Positions 41,773-49,688 of a DNA stretch of 64,000 nucleotides are shown here, piece after piece (position 1 is the stretch's first letter; every line of letters begins with the position of its first letter). The stretch is from NCBI GenBank assembly GCA_014802105.1, contig JAAVCX010000016.1, positions 11,037-75,036 on the forward strand. Direction: 5' to 3'. Position numbers and translations under genes: made by a program. Below the pieces are notes generated by a model, which was not told where the DNA came from, ran no database searches, and saw only the letters and a list, made by a program, of their open reading frames with translations. The stretch comes from Bacteroides sp. GTDB taxonomy: Bacteria > Bacteroidota > Bacteroidia > Bacteroidales > Muribaculaceae.

Positions 41773-42031
41773 AGCGTTTACTCAACGCTCTTTCTTGGCG
41801 ATCAGAAACTTCGCAACTTTCAATTACCGTCAGGATTGTAGCAGACAGTAGATGCCCATTGTGGATATGTATATTCCTCTGATGGCAGGCACGTGAGTGT
41901 CAGCCATCGGTTCAGTTACACATATTCAGCGTGAGGCCTCTGCGTGTTTGCTCGTTCTACGGTAATGGGCATTGCGAAGGCCTCTGATTGCGGAACGAGC
42001 AAGCGGTACGGCTCTCACGTTTTCTTTTTTT
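41773..42031 (+). ncRNA. Candidate structured leader RNA with pseudoknot and terminator
   Basis: The 519 bp between thioredoxin and the next gene contain no credible gene after the thioredoxin terminator. Visible helices are A, AGCGTT/AACGCT (41773-41778:41784-41789); C, GATGGC/GCCATC (41881-41886:41903-41908); D, CGTGAG/CTCACG (41930-41935:42014-42019); and E, TTGCTCGTTC/GAACGAGCAA (41948-41957:41993-42002). ATGCCCATT (41852-41860) can pair with AATGGGCAT (41964-41972) in the loop of E, which makes a pseudoknot (helix B). A TTTTCTTTTTTT tract follows helix D at 42020-42031, so D plus E also looks like a terminator. A possible promoter box TAATTTCG is at 41697-41704. I do not recognise a named RNA class. 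Confidence 0.55.
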
Positions 42032-42078
42032 ACTCAAATGCCTATGAGGAGGGCCCTGGGGCAAGGTAAACTAATCTA

Positions 42079-43836
42079 ATGAAAAAGTTTTTGCTTTTAT
42101 CCATGCTTTTGGCGATGATGTCGTTGAATGCTTTAGCAGCAATCCCGACTATTTCTACCAACGGTAGTGTGAGGATACCTATGATGCAGGGATACTTCTC
42201 ACGAGTTGACACCTTTGCTACTGAGTTCACTAACAAACGTTTCAAATTTGTCGAAAATCAGACTATTCCGTCAATCACCATCGGCTCAGAGGTATATTCC
42301 GGCTATCTCAATGAAGAGAGTACCCGTATTTACTGGCCTATCGGAATTACGGCAGATGATGTGCTTCCCACAGATGAAACCTCTACGAAACAAGTGAAGA
42401 TTTCGTATAACATTTCGGATGTCAAAGTGATTGATTTGACCGACAATACCGAAGGTACACTTAGGTCAATGGTAGCTGCCTCCAACACATTTCTGACACT
42501 AAATCAAAATATTGTTCTCAGCAAATATCTGCCTACCAATTACGCATTATCTACCTATAACAAAATCGACGTGACAAGTCCATCGAAATTGTCGGATCCG
42601 GCGCGTGGATCTTCCAAGAAACTCTACGGTAAATATGAAGTAAGAATTGAAACTGTTGATCCTAACGTCCTGCCTCACTCTTTTACCCCTGATAAAAATT
42701 TTGACTCCACTACCTCACTTGCCCAGGCCATTGTTATTAAGGAAGATGGAACAGAAGTGGACCGTTTTGATATTACAATAGAGTCAGAAAGCACATTCTC
42801 TACATTTATTGACCGCCCCATCACCGACGACGGCAAATACTATATTATATATGACGCTCCCGGAGCCATGAGATTTTATGATATGGCTAAAGATAACAAC
42901 CCGGCTCCTATACATCTGGCTCCTATTAAAGTAGGCCCGTATATTATTGACAGCAACAGCGCCGAGAAATTTGTGTGTGGAACAGCTGTAAGTCAACCCC
43001 TCGCATCCACAATCTATACTGACGATTTACCCTCGGAATGGCGAGTTGAAGTAAAAAACGCCAACCACACCTTTCAGGCGGCAGGTTCTGACCTCAACAC
43101 CTTAGAACTCCTATGCATAAATGCATCGGATACTATCAAAGTTAATCCCGAGATAAGATTTGAAAACAAGGAAGTAGTGATTTCTCTCAAAGAGGTCAAT
43201 GACGAAATTCTGAAACAGGCCTCTCCTGCTAAGAAATACACTCTTAGAATACCAACCATATACAAGTTCATCTCCGGCACCACCGACAACGGGGAAACAA
43301 TCACATTCAACAACTCCACGTCTATCTCCACCACATACAATCTCTCTGTTCCGGCTCCCGCTGGCAGCCTCAATGCTTATGTGAAACATCCCGCTGATGA
43401 ACTGGAACTCGGGGAAGGCGAGGAAATATCCCTCAAACTGGGCACTGAAAACATCGCTTCCCACCAGATATTTTTCCGCTGGACACCGGAAGAATCGACG
43501 GTATATTACAATAGCCGGGCCGCTGAGACTGACGAGAATGGCTTCATCGAACATACCGGAGACATCACCATAGCCGGCCCCGGCACACTCGAATACTACA
43601 CCCGCCTGAGCAACACCACCTCGGATGTGAAATCGATACGTGTAGTAGCCAAAGAGCCTGACGGAGAGGATCCCGACATCTCCACCGGGTTGAACAAGAT
43701 TTCATCTGACACCTGCGAGGAGGGAGCCGAAGTCTACTATCGCCTTGACGGAACGCGTGCCACCAATCTCGCCTCGCCCGGAATCTATATATGCAAGAGC
43801 CCCTCAGGAACCACCCGTAAAGTCCTGGTAAAGTAA
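42079..43836 (+). CDS. Exported protein of unknown family with T9SS-like tail
   Basis: This 585-residue protein has a signal peptide (MKKFLLLSMLLAMMSLNALA) and is beta-rich throughout, with no domain I recognise. The last 45 residues (EVYYRLDGTRATNLASPGIYICKSPSGTTRKVLVK) have the form of the sorting tails found on Bacteroidales secreted proteins (YYxLxGxRV ... PGIYI ... KVLV). The coding DNA is clearly AT-richer than dnaE or dxr, in keeping with transfer or relaxed codon use. It sits 48 bp after the T tract of the candidate structured RNA, which may control it. Outer-membrane or surface location is expected. Confidence 0.7.
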   Translation: MKKFLLLSMLLAMMSLNALAAIPTISTNGSVRIPMMQGYFSRVDTFATEFTNKRFKFVENQTIPSITIGSEVYSGYLNEESTRIYWPIGITADDVLPTDETSTKQVKISYNISDVKVIDLTDNTEGTLRSMVAASNTFLTLNQNIVLSKYLPTNYALSTYNKIDVTSPSKLSDPARGSSKKLYGKYEVRIETVDPNVLPHSFTPDKNFDSTTSLAQAIVIKEDGTEVDRFDITIESESTFSTFIDRPITDDGKYYIIYDAPGAMRFYDMAKDNNPAPIHLAPIKVGPYIIDSNSAEKFVCGTAVSQPLASTIYTDDLPSEWRVEVKNANHTFQAAGSDLNTLELLCINASDTIKVNPEIRFENKEVVISLKEVNDEILKQASPAKKYTLRIPTIYKFISGTTDNGETITFNNSTSISTTYNLSVPAPAGSLNAYVKHPADELELGEGEEISLKLGTENIASHQIFFRWTPEESTVYYNSRAAETDENGFIEHTGDITIAGPGTLEYYTRLSNTTSDVKSIRVVAKEPDGEDPDISTGLNKISSDTCEEGAEVYYRLDGTRATNLASPGIYICKSPSGTTRKVLVK

Positions 43837-43858
43837 CCGGGCGTTTAAATCAGTCCAA

Positions 43859-43936
43859 CAAATACCGGAAGTTCAAAATCACTCCGGTAAATACTGGAAA
43901 TCAATCCATCAAATACAGAAAGTTCAAAATCAATCC
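43859..43936 (+). repeat. 51-bp-spaced direct repeat after the exported-protein gene
   Basis: A 27-bp sequence beginning CAAATAC and containing AAGTTCAAAATCA occurs at 43859-43885 and at 43910-43936 with 24 of 27 bases the same. A shortened form (AAATACTGGAAATCAATCC) lies between them, and a fourth start (ACAAATAGAAACC) runs into the palindrome at 43938. It looks like a decayed tandem repeat. Confidence 0.65.
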
Positions 43937-43937
43937 A

Positions 43938-43978
43938 CAAATAGAAACCGCCGTTTCCGAAACGGCGGTTTCTATTTG
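43938..43978. repeat. Perfect 19-bp palindrome (GAAACCGCCGTTTC type)
   Basis: The arms 43938-43956 and 43960-43978 are perfect complements around CCG. The left arm reads CAAATAGAAACCGCCGTTT. A T-rich tract (TTTTATTTTT) follows, so it could serve as terminator of the gene at 42079. Its outer sequence recurs in the ATPase promoter region at 44022-44061. Confidence 0.75.
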
Positions 43979-44013
43979 TTTTATTTTTACTTGTTCATCA
44001 CAGGATAATTGTA

Positions 44014-44061
44014 TATCTTTGCAAATAGAAACCACCGTTTCGGAAACCACCGTTTCTATTT
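44014..44061 (+). promoter_or_regulatory. ATPase promoter and related palindrome over the start point
   Basis: TATCTTTG (44014-44021) is a -7 box, with TTG 20 bp upstream (43991-43993). Immediately downstream, 44022-44061 begins CAAATAGAAAC and ends GTTTCTATTTA and holds two direct ACCACCGTTTC units. The outer 10 bp are inverted repeats, and the whole resembles the palindrome at 43938-43978. Placed over the expected start of transcription, it could be an operator for autoregulation. Confidence 0.6.
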
Positions 44062-44077
44062 AAAAAAAAGATTGCCC

Positions 44078-45397
44078 ATGAGATTCTACAATAGAACGGA
44101 AGAGATAGCAACTCTTCACAAAATCCGCAAGCACTCAAAGGAGAATGCCCAGTTCACGGTAGTCACCGGTCGACGCCGTATCGGGAAAACTTCACTCGTG
44201 CTGAAAGCTTACGAAGATACCACACTCCTTTATTTTTTCGTAGGGCGTAAAGCAGAGAACCTGCTATGTGAGGAATTCCGGCATGAAGTAGAGACAAAGA
44301 TAGGAATAAAGATGGGTGGTACTCCAGCCAACTTTGCCGAACTGTTTGAGTTCCTGATGTCATTATCGAAAGAACGTGATTTCACATTGTTTATCGATGA
44401 GTTTCAGAACTTTTTCAGGGTGAATCCGTCGATATTCAGCGATATGCAGAAAATATGGGATTTGAACCACGATTCATCGAAAATCAATCTTATAGTCTGT
44501 GGATCGGTGTACTCGATGATGCTTAAGATATTTCGCGATAAGAAAGAACCACTCTATAATCGTCAGAACCGCTTCATGCACATAAAGGCATTCCGCCCCT
44601 CGGTGCTTAAAGAAATAATGAATGACTACGCCCCTGACCACAGCAATGATGATCTACTGGCACTATATTCATTCACAGGAGGTGTGGCAAAATATGTACA
44701 ACTCCTCGTTGACGATAAAGCATTCACCGTTGATTCTATGATTGACAGCATCGTGAGTGCTGATTCCGTTTTTATAAATGAAGGACGTGCTATTCTTATT
44801 GAAGAATTCGGCAAAGACTATGACATATACTTCTCAATCCTTTCAGCAATAGCCTCCGGCAATACTAAGAGGACAGAAATTGAATCATTAATCGGCAAAG
44901 AGATCGGAGGATACCTGACACGCCTGGAGGACGATTACGGGATTATCAAAAAGGAGACTCCACTTGGGGCCAAACCTTTGACAAAGAATGTCGTGTATAC
45001 AATTCACGATAATTTCCTCACTTTCTGGTTCCGCTTCATTTTCAAATACGGACACATTTTGGAAATAGGAGCTTATGAGCAACTGCGATTCCTGATCAAG
45101 CGAGACTATGCTACATTCTCGGGCAAGATGCTTGAACGCTACTTTTACGCCAAGGCTGCGGAAAGCGGTAAATATACTATTTTGGGCAGATGGTGGAATC
45201 GTAAAGGAGAGTATGAGATTGACTTGATCGCAGCAAACGAGATTGACAAGACTGCCGAGATTTATGAAATAAAACGCCAGAGAAGAAACATCAACATCGC
45301 GGACCTTGAAGAAAAAGTCCGGGCCATGCTGCCCCATACAAACATCCTGAAGGACTTCAATCTGGACATCCGCGGTCTCGACATGGATAATATGTAA
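44078..45397 (+). CDS. ATP-binding protein with DUF234-like nuclease-fold C-terminus
   Basis: This 439-residue protein belongs to the archaeal-type AAA ATPase group common in Bacteroidetes. Walker A is in VVTGRRRIGKTSLV (about 28-41), Walker B is FTLFIDEFQNFF (Asp107, Glu108), and CGSVYSMMLKIF is the sensor region. A winged-helix segment (about 260-310) is followed by a DUF234, PD-(D/E)xK-like end with GEYEIDLIAANEIDKTAEIYEIKRQ. The function of the family is not settled; mobile-element association and regulation have been suggested. The chosen ATG lies 16 bp after the palindromic control element. The gene is AT-rich relative to its neighbours and was probably acquired. Confidence 0.85.
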   Translation: MRFYNRTEEIATLHKIRKHSKENAQFTVVTGRRRIGKTSLVLKAYEDTTLLYFFVGRKAENLLCEEFRHEVETKIGIKMGGTPANFAELFEFLMSLSKERDFTLFIDEFQNFFRVNPSIFSDMQKIWDLNHDSSKINLIVCGSVYSMMLKIFRDKKEPLYNRQNRFMHIKAFRPSVLKEIMNDYAPDHSNDDLLALYSFTGGVAKYVQLLVDDKAFTVDSMIDSIVSADSVFINEGRAILIEEFGKDYDIYFSILSAIASGNTKRTEIESLIGKEIGGYLTRLEDDYGIIKKETPLGAKPLTKNVVYTIHDNFLTFWFRFIFKYGHILEIGAYEQLRFLIKRDYATFSGKMLERYFYAKAAESGKYTILGRWWNRKGEYEIDLIAANEIDKTAEIYEIKRQRRNINIADLEEKVRAMLPHTNILKDFNLDIRGLDMDNM

Positions 45398-45471
45398 TTT
45401 TCATGTCGTCCAATGTACTGAAATATTCTCTATAAGCATCTCAAAACGAAGATCAGATATCAGAATTTCAG

Positions 45472-45479
45472 TATCTTTG
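45472..45479 (+). promoter_or_regulatory. Promoter of the broken DUF1593 gene, -7 box TATCTTTG
   Basis: TATCTTTG lies 26 bp before the ATG at 45506, giving a leader of about 20 nt. The promoter is intact although the gene carries an internal stop codon. Confidence 0.55.
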
Positions 45480-45505
45480 TAAAGAATTAGCTCTTCACTA
45501 TTGCT

Positions 45506-46831
45506 ATGGAAATATCCCGACTTCTTATTTTGATTCAGTTTATATGGTTCTCACTTAGTGTTGTCGCATCCGACATGGCACAAAGCGAAAAACCGAGAAT
45601 CCTCATCAGTACCGATATCGGAGGAACTGACCCTGACGACAATCAATCGATGATACATCTGCTCATGTACGCCAATGAGTTTGATATCGAGGGACTGGTG
45701 TCCTCACCATCATTTGGGGAAGGATCAAAGAATGAAATATTGAAGATGATCGGTCTTTATGAGAATGATCTACCTCGGCTATCTTCAGGATTGACCGCAA
45801 CCTACGGATCTACACGAGGGACTTTCCCCTAAACCGAATATCTCGCATCCATTACCAAGCAGGGGGCTAAAGGACGAGCTCCTCACTGTGGATTCCGAGA
45901 GTCAACCGAGGGGTCGGAATGGATAGTGAAATGTGCTCGAAAAGAGGCTTCTCAGCCACTGTGGATTCTTGTGTGGGGAACACTCGATGATGTGGCTCAG
46001 GCTCTTCATGATGCGCCTGATATCGCTGACAAAATACGAGTCTACTGGATAGGAGGGCCTAACAAGAAATGGGGCTGTAATGCTTATAGTTATATAGCTG
46101 AAAATTTCCCGGCCCTGTGGTTTATCGAGAATAATGCTTCATATCGCGGCTTTATAGAATCTTCCGGAGACAAGTCAAAGTATGGTACACAATTCTGCGA
46201 CAGATTTGTGCGTGGATCAGGAGCATTTGGTGACGATTTCCCTAACTATTACAAAGGTAGTGTCAAAATGGGGGATAGCCCGTCATTATTTTTTCTTATG
46301 AATGGAAATACCGATGCGCCCATGGAGGAACACTGGGGTGGAAGCTTTGAGCAGGTCGATTCATTAGCCCGATATGTCCTGACCGGTCCTGTATGTGACA
46401 GGGACACTGTGGCATGTTATTCACTTTTGGAATGGGTTCTTGATGGCCCTAACGCTGATATCCCCGCCGACAGTATCTGCTTCACATTAACTATCGACAA
46501 GCAGACATGGCCAGGCTACTATGCAGGAAACGGAAAGTATATCGTCAGGTATTCACCTAAGGCTCCCGGCCGTCTGCCATACGTGATTACTTCGGATCTC
46601 ATCGGTTTCACGAAACAGGAGGGATGTATTACCGTCGGGCGCAAATGGCCCGCAATAGGAGAATTTTCAACCGTGAGCAATACTATAGAGTCACATCCTC
46701 TGATAATGGGTAAGAATTGGTACACTGACATTCAAGACTATAGTTCGGAATGGCAGGGAACATCCACAATTCTACGCCACCGCAACGAAATAATGAAAGA
46801 TTGGGCTATCCGCTTTATGTGGCTGAGATGA
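45506..46831 (+). pseudogene. DUF1593 (nucleoside-hydrolase-like) gene with one in-frame stop
   Basis: The reading frame has a signal peptide and the family N-terminus (KPRILISTDIGGTDPDDNQSMIHLLMYANEFDIEGLVSSPSFG), then a TAA at 45830-45832, and then continues open in the same frame for 333 codons with TEYLASITKQGAKGRAP, EGSEWIVKCARKEASQPLWILVWGTLDDVAQAL and a full C-terminal half. Read through, it would be 441 residues, close to the family length. No frameshift is needed, so a single base change could have made the stop. Relatives are exported proteins with a nucleoside-hydrolase-like fold and a carbohydrate-binding C-terminus. The AT-rich composition and the intact promoter suggest a recently inactivated acquired gene. 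A sequencing error is the main alternative. Confidence 0.8.
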
Positions 46832-46898
46832 CTATTTGACAGGATTGCAAAAGAGGGATTTTCAAAGGATGTTAGTTATATATATGGTGGATTTTTCA

Positions 46899-46906
46899 TA
46901 TCTTTG
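46899..46906 (+). promoter_or_regulatory. dxr promoter, -7 box TATCTTTG
   Basis: TATCTTTG matches TAnnTTTG and lies 27 bp before the dxr start codon. It probably drives dxr and the genes after it. Confidence 0.55.
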
Positions 46907-46933
46907 TAGGAAAATCCGAAAACTCGCATTTCT

Positions 46934-48082
46934 ATGCCTCACAATATAGCGGTGCTGGGCTCGACGGGCTCGATAGGCACCCAGACTCTCGACATTATCT
47001 CGCAGTTTCCCGACCGGTTCAGGGCTACGGTGCTGACCGCCGGTACCAATGTGGATAAGCTCATCGAGCAGGCACGTATCCACCGTCCGTCGCTGGCTGT
47101 TATAGCCGACGAGAGCCTCTACGGCCGGCTCAGCGAGGCCCTGGCTCCTCTCGGTATCTCGACAGCCGCCGGCGACAAGGCTATGGCCGAGGCCATGGAG
47201 CGCGACGACTTTGACACGGTGGTCACCGCCACGGTGGGTTACAGCGGTCTGCTCCCGACTATGCGCGCTATAGCGGCCGGCAAGCAGATAGCTCTGGCCA
47301 ACAAGGAGACTCTCGTGGTGGCCGGCGAACTGGTGACACGTGCCCTGGCCGCCTCTCCCTCCAAGGTGATACCTGTCGACTCGGAACACTCGGCCATCTA
47401 TCAGTGTCTCATGGGTGAAGACCACTCGACCGTCAAGCGACTCATCATCACCGCCTCGGGAGGCCCGTTCCGCACCTGGGAGCGCGAACAGATAGCCGGA
47501 GTCACCGCCGCCCAGGCCCTGCGCCATCCGCGCTGGCAGATGGGTGCCAAGATCACCATTGACTCGGCCACCATGCTCAATAAAGCCTTTGAGATCATCG
47601 AAGCCCGCTGGCTCTTTGACATCGAGCCCGAGCGCATCGAGGCTGTGGTTCATCCCCAGTCGATAGTCCACTCAATGGTGGAGTTTCACGACGGAGCCGT
47701 CAAAGCCCAGCTCGGCATCCCCGACATGCACCTGCCTATCAGATTTGCCCTCGGCGACGCCCGCCGCCTTGTCTCACAGGAACGCCCCCTCTCGCTGGCC
47801 GACTACTCTCAGCTCACCTTCGAGAAGCCCGATCCCGAGAAATTCCCCTGTCTCACCCTCGCTCCATACGCTCTCGAGCGTCGTGGCAACGCCGCCTGTA
47901 TCATCAACGCCGCCAACGAGGTAGCCGTGGCGGCCTTCCTTCGCGACAAGCTGTCGTTTACCGGCATCTACGACATGATCACCGACGCCCTGGCCCACAT
48001 CGACTATATCTCCACCCCTACGCTCGACGACTACGTAGCCACTCATCACGCCACTATTGACTACTGCCGCGCCAGGCTTTGA
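46934..48082 (+). CDS. dxr: 1-deoxy-D-xylulose-5-phosphate reductoisomerase
   Basis: This 382-residue enzyme makes MEP from DXP with NADPH, the committed step of the non-mevalonate isoprenoid pathway. The NADPH site is IAVLGSTGSIGTQTLDII at the N-terminus. Metal and substrate motifs are ANKETLVVAGELV, PVDSEHSAIYQCL, ITASGGPFR and the segment WQMGAKITIDSATMLNK. Length and order are standard. It lies 131 bp upstream of rseP, the usual order in many bacteria. Confidence 0.97.
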   Translation: MPHNIAVLGSTGSIGTQTLDIISQFPDRFRATVLTAGTNVDKLIEQARIHRPSLAVIADESLYGRLSEALAPLGISTAAGDKAMAEAMERDDFDTVVTATVGYSGLLPTMRAIAAGKQIALANKETLVVAGELVTRALAASPSKVIPVDSEHSAIYQCLMGEDHSTVKRLIITASGGPFRTWEREQIAGVTAAQALRHPRWQMGAKITIDSATMLNKAFEIIEARWLFDIEPERIEAVVHPQSIVHSMVEFHDGAVKAQLGIPDMHLPIRFALGDARRLVSQERPLSLADYSQLTFEKPDPEKFPCLTLAPYALERRGNAACIINAANEVAVAAFLRDKLSFTGIYDMITDALAHIDYISTPTLDDYVATHHATIDYCRARL

Positions 48083-48090
48083 AAAAGAAA

Positions 48091-48130
48091 TTGACATAAT
48101 GTCAAATTGACATAATGACAAAGTGTCAAA
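48091..48130. repeat. TTGACAT/ATGTCAA repeat cluster after dxr
   Basis: TTGACATAATGTCAA (48091-48105) is a perfect palindrome, followed at once by further TTGACAT and GTGTCAA units. A similar cluster follows the pectinesterase gene (62364-62433). Both lie just after stop codons. The rest of the 131-bp gap to rseP holds nothing else recognised. Confidence 0.6.
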
Positions 48131-48213
48131 ATGAAGCTTTGAAAAAATGACGCTTTGACAAAAAGACATCCGGCCCTCCCCCCCAAAAAATAAATCTCTA
48201 TACTATTCTCTTA

Positions 48214-49656
48214 ATGGATTCCACTCTGATAAAAGCCCTGCAATTCATAGTAGCACTTGCCTTTCTCGTGACTATCCACGAGTTTGGCCACTATATATTC
48301 GCGCGCATCTTCGGCATCAAGGTCGACAAATTCTATATGTTCTTCAACCCGCGCTTCAGCCTGCTGCGCTACAATCCGCGCACCAACCGTGTGGGACTGC
48401 TCGTGCGCCAGGGCGAGGCCGAAGACGGAAGTCAGGATCGTCCGATGTTCTCATTCAAGGTCGGCAAACCCCATCCCGCCCCCGAGATTAACACCAACAC
48501 CTCCTGGCGCGACACCATCTATGGCATCGGTTGGGTGCCCCTGGGCGGATATTGCGCCATCAACGGTATGATCGACGAGACCAATCAGGAGCTCTCGGGC
48601 GACCCGCAACCATGGGAGTTCCGCACCAAGGCCGCCTGGAAACGACTGCTCGTCATGGCCGGCGGCGTGCTCTTCAACTTCCTGCTCGCCATCATCATCT
48701 ATGCCGGTATCGCCGCCCATTGGGGTGAAAAATACATCCCCCTCGAGGCAGCCACCGAGGGCTTTGACTTCGTGCCCGCAGCTCAGGAGATAGGTTTCCG
48801 CAACGGCGACATACCTCTGATCGCCGACGGCGTGAAGCTTGATGCCTCAACCGGCGACTATATGCTCAAGATCGTCGAGGCCAAGAGCGTCAAGGTGCTC
48901 CGCGACGGTCGCGACACTGTCGAGATCGCCATACCCTCCGACTTCATCTTCCGTGTCAACGAAGAGAAAGGACTCATGGCCTACCGTGTGCCGGTGGTGA
49001 TCGACCGCTTGGTGCCCGGCGAGCCGGCCGCCAAAGCCGGACTCCTCGAAGGTGACCGCATACTTGCAGTCGACTCGGTGGCTACTCCGACCTTCACCGA
49101 GCTCACTCCGGCCCTGCTCGAGAGAGCCGGTCGCGAGGCCCTGATCTCGGTCAGGCGTGCCGACGGATCCGAGGCAGTGATCCCGGCCACAGTCAGCGAA
49201 TATGGCAAGCTCGGATTCCAGCTGCGCCCCATCACCGAGATCTATCCCACGGTGACGATCGATTACGGAGTGCTCGGCTCTATCCCCAAAGGTATTGAGA
49301 TCGGCACCCGCACCCTCTCCAACTATGTAGGCTCCATGAAGCATGTCTTCTCCAAGCAGGGAGCCGAGAGCCTCGGAGGCTTCGGCACTATCGCCAATAT
49401 GTTTCCGGGCGGATGGAACTGGCTAAGCTTCTGGGAGATCACCGCTTTCCTCTCGGTGGCCCTTGCGTTCATGAACATCATCCCCATCCCCGGCCTCGAC
49501 GGAGGTCACATCATGTTCCTGCTCTGGGAAGCGGTGACCCGCCGGCAGGTGCCCCTCAAAGTCATGGTCGTGGCCCAGTATATAGGCATGGGCTTCCTGC
49601 TGTTGCTCCTGCTTTATGCCAACGGCAACGACATCTTCCGTGCCTTCCTGAAATAA
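48214..49656 (+). CDS. rseP: RIP metalloprotease RseP (site-2 protease)
   Basis: This 480-residue inner-membrane zinc protease cuts transmembrane substrates such as anti-sigma factors. The zinc motif HEFGH is at 22-26 in the first membrane helix, and the second zinc-site motif IIPIPGLDGGH lies near residue 425 in a C-terminal helix. Two PDZ-type periplasmic regions lie between (about 190-330), with GEPAAKAGLLEGDRILAVD typical of a PDZ domain. It follows dxr and precedes the rRNA methyltransferase gene by 32 bp. Confidence 0.95.
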   Translation: MDSTLIKALQFIVALAFLVTIHEFGHYIFARIFGIKVDKFYMFFNPRFSLLRYNPRTNRVGLLVRQGEAEDGSQDRPMFSFKVGKPHPAPEINTNTSWRDTIYGIGWVPLGGYCAINGMIDETNQELSGDPQPWEFRTKAAWKRLLVMAGGVLFNFLLAIIIYAGIAAHWGEKYIPLEAATEGFDFVPAAQEIGFRNGDIPLIADGVKLDASTGDYMLKIVEAKSVKVLRDGRDTVEIAIPSDFIFRVNEEKGLMAYRVPVVIDRLVPGEPAAKAGLLEGDRILAVDSVATPTFTELTPALLERAGREALISVRRADGSEAVIPATVSEYGKLGFQLRPITEIYPTVTIDYGVLGSIPKGIEIGTRTLSNYVGSMKHVFSKQGAESLGGFGTIANMFPGGWNWLSFWEITAFLSVALAFMNIIPIPGLDGGHIMFLLWEAVTRRQVPLKVMVVAQYIGMGFLLLLLLYANGNDIFRAFLK

Positions 49657-49688
49657 GCCCCGTCACACGCTAATAGATACACCTCATC

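Noticed and set aside
41608-41841. A 77-codon open frame after thioredoxin
   Set aside because: It begins inside the terminator hairpin, has no protein-like composition, and lies over the putative promoter and structured RNA.
45830-45832. TAA in the DUF1593 gene as a recoded codon
   Set aside because: Other genes here end normally in TAA and no recoding signal is visible. A nonsense mutation is simpler.
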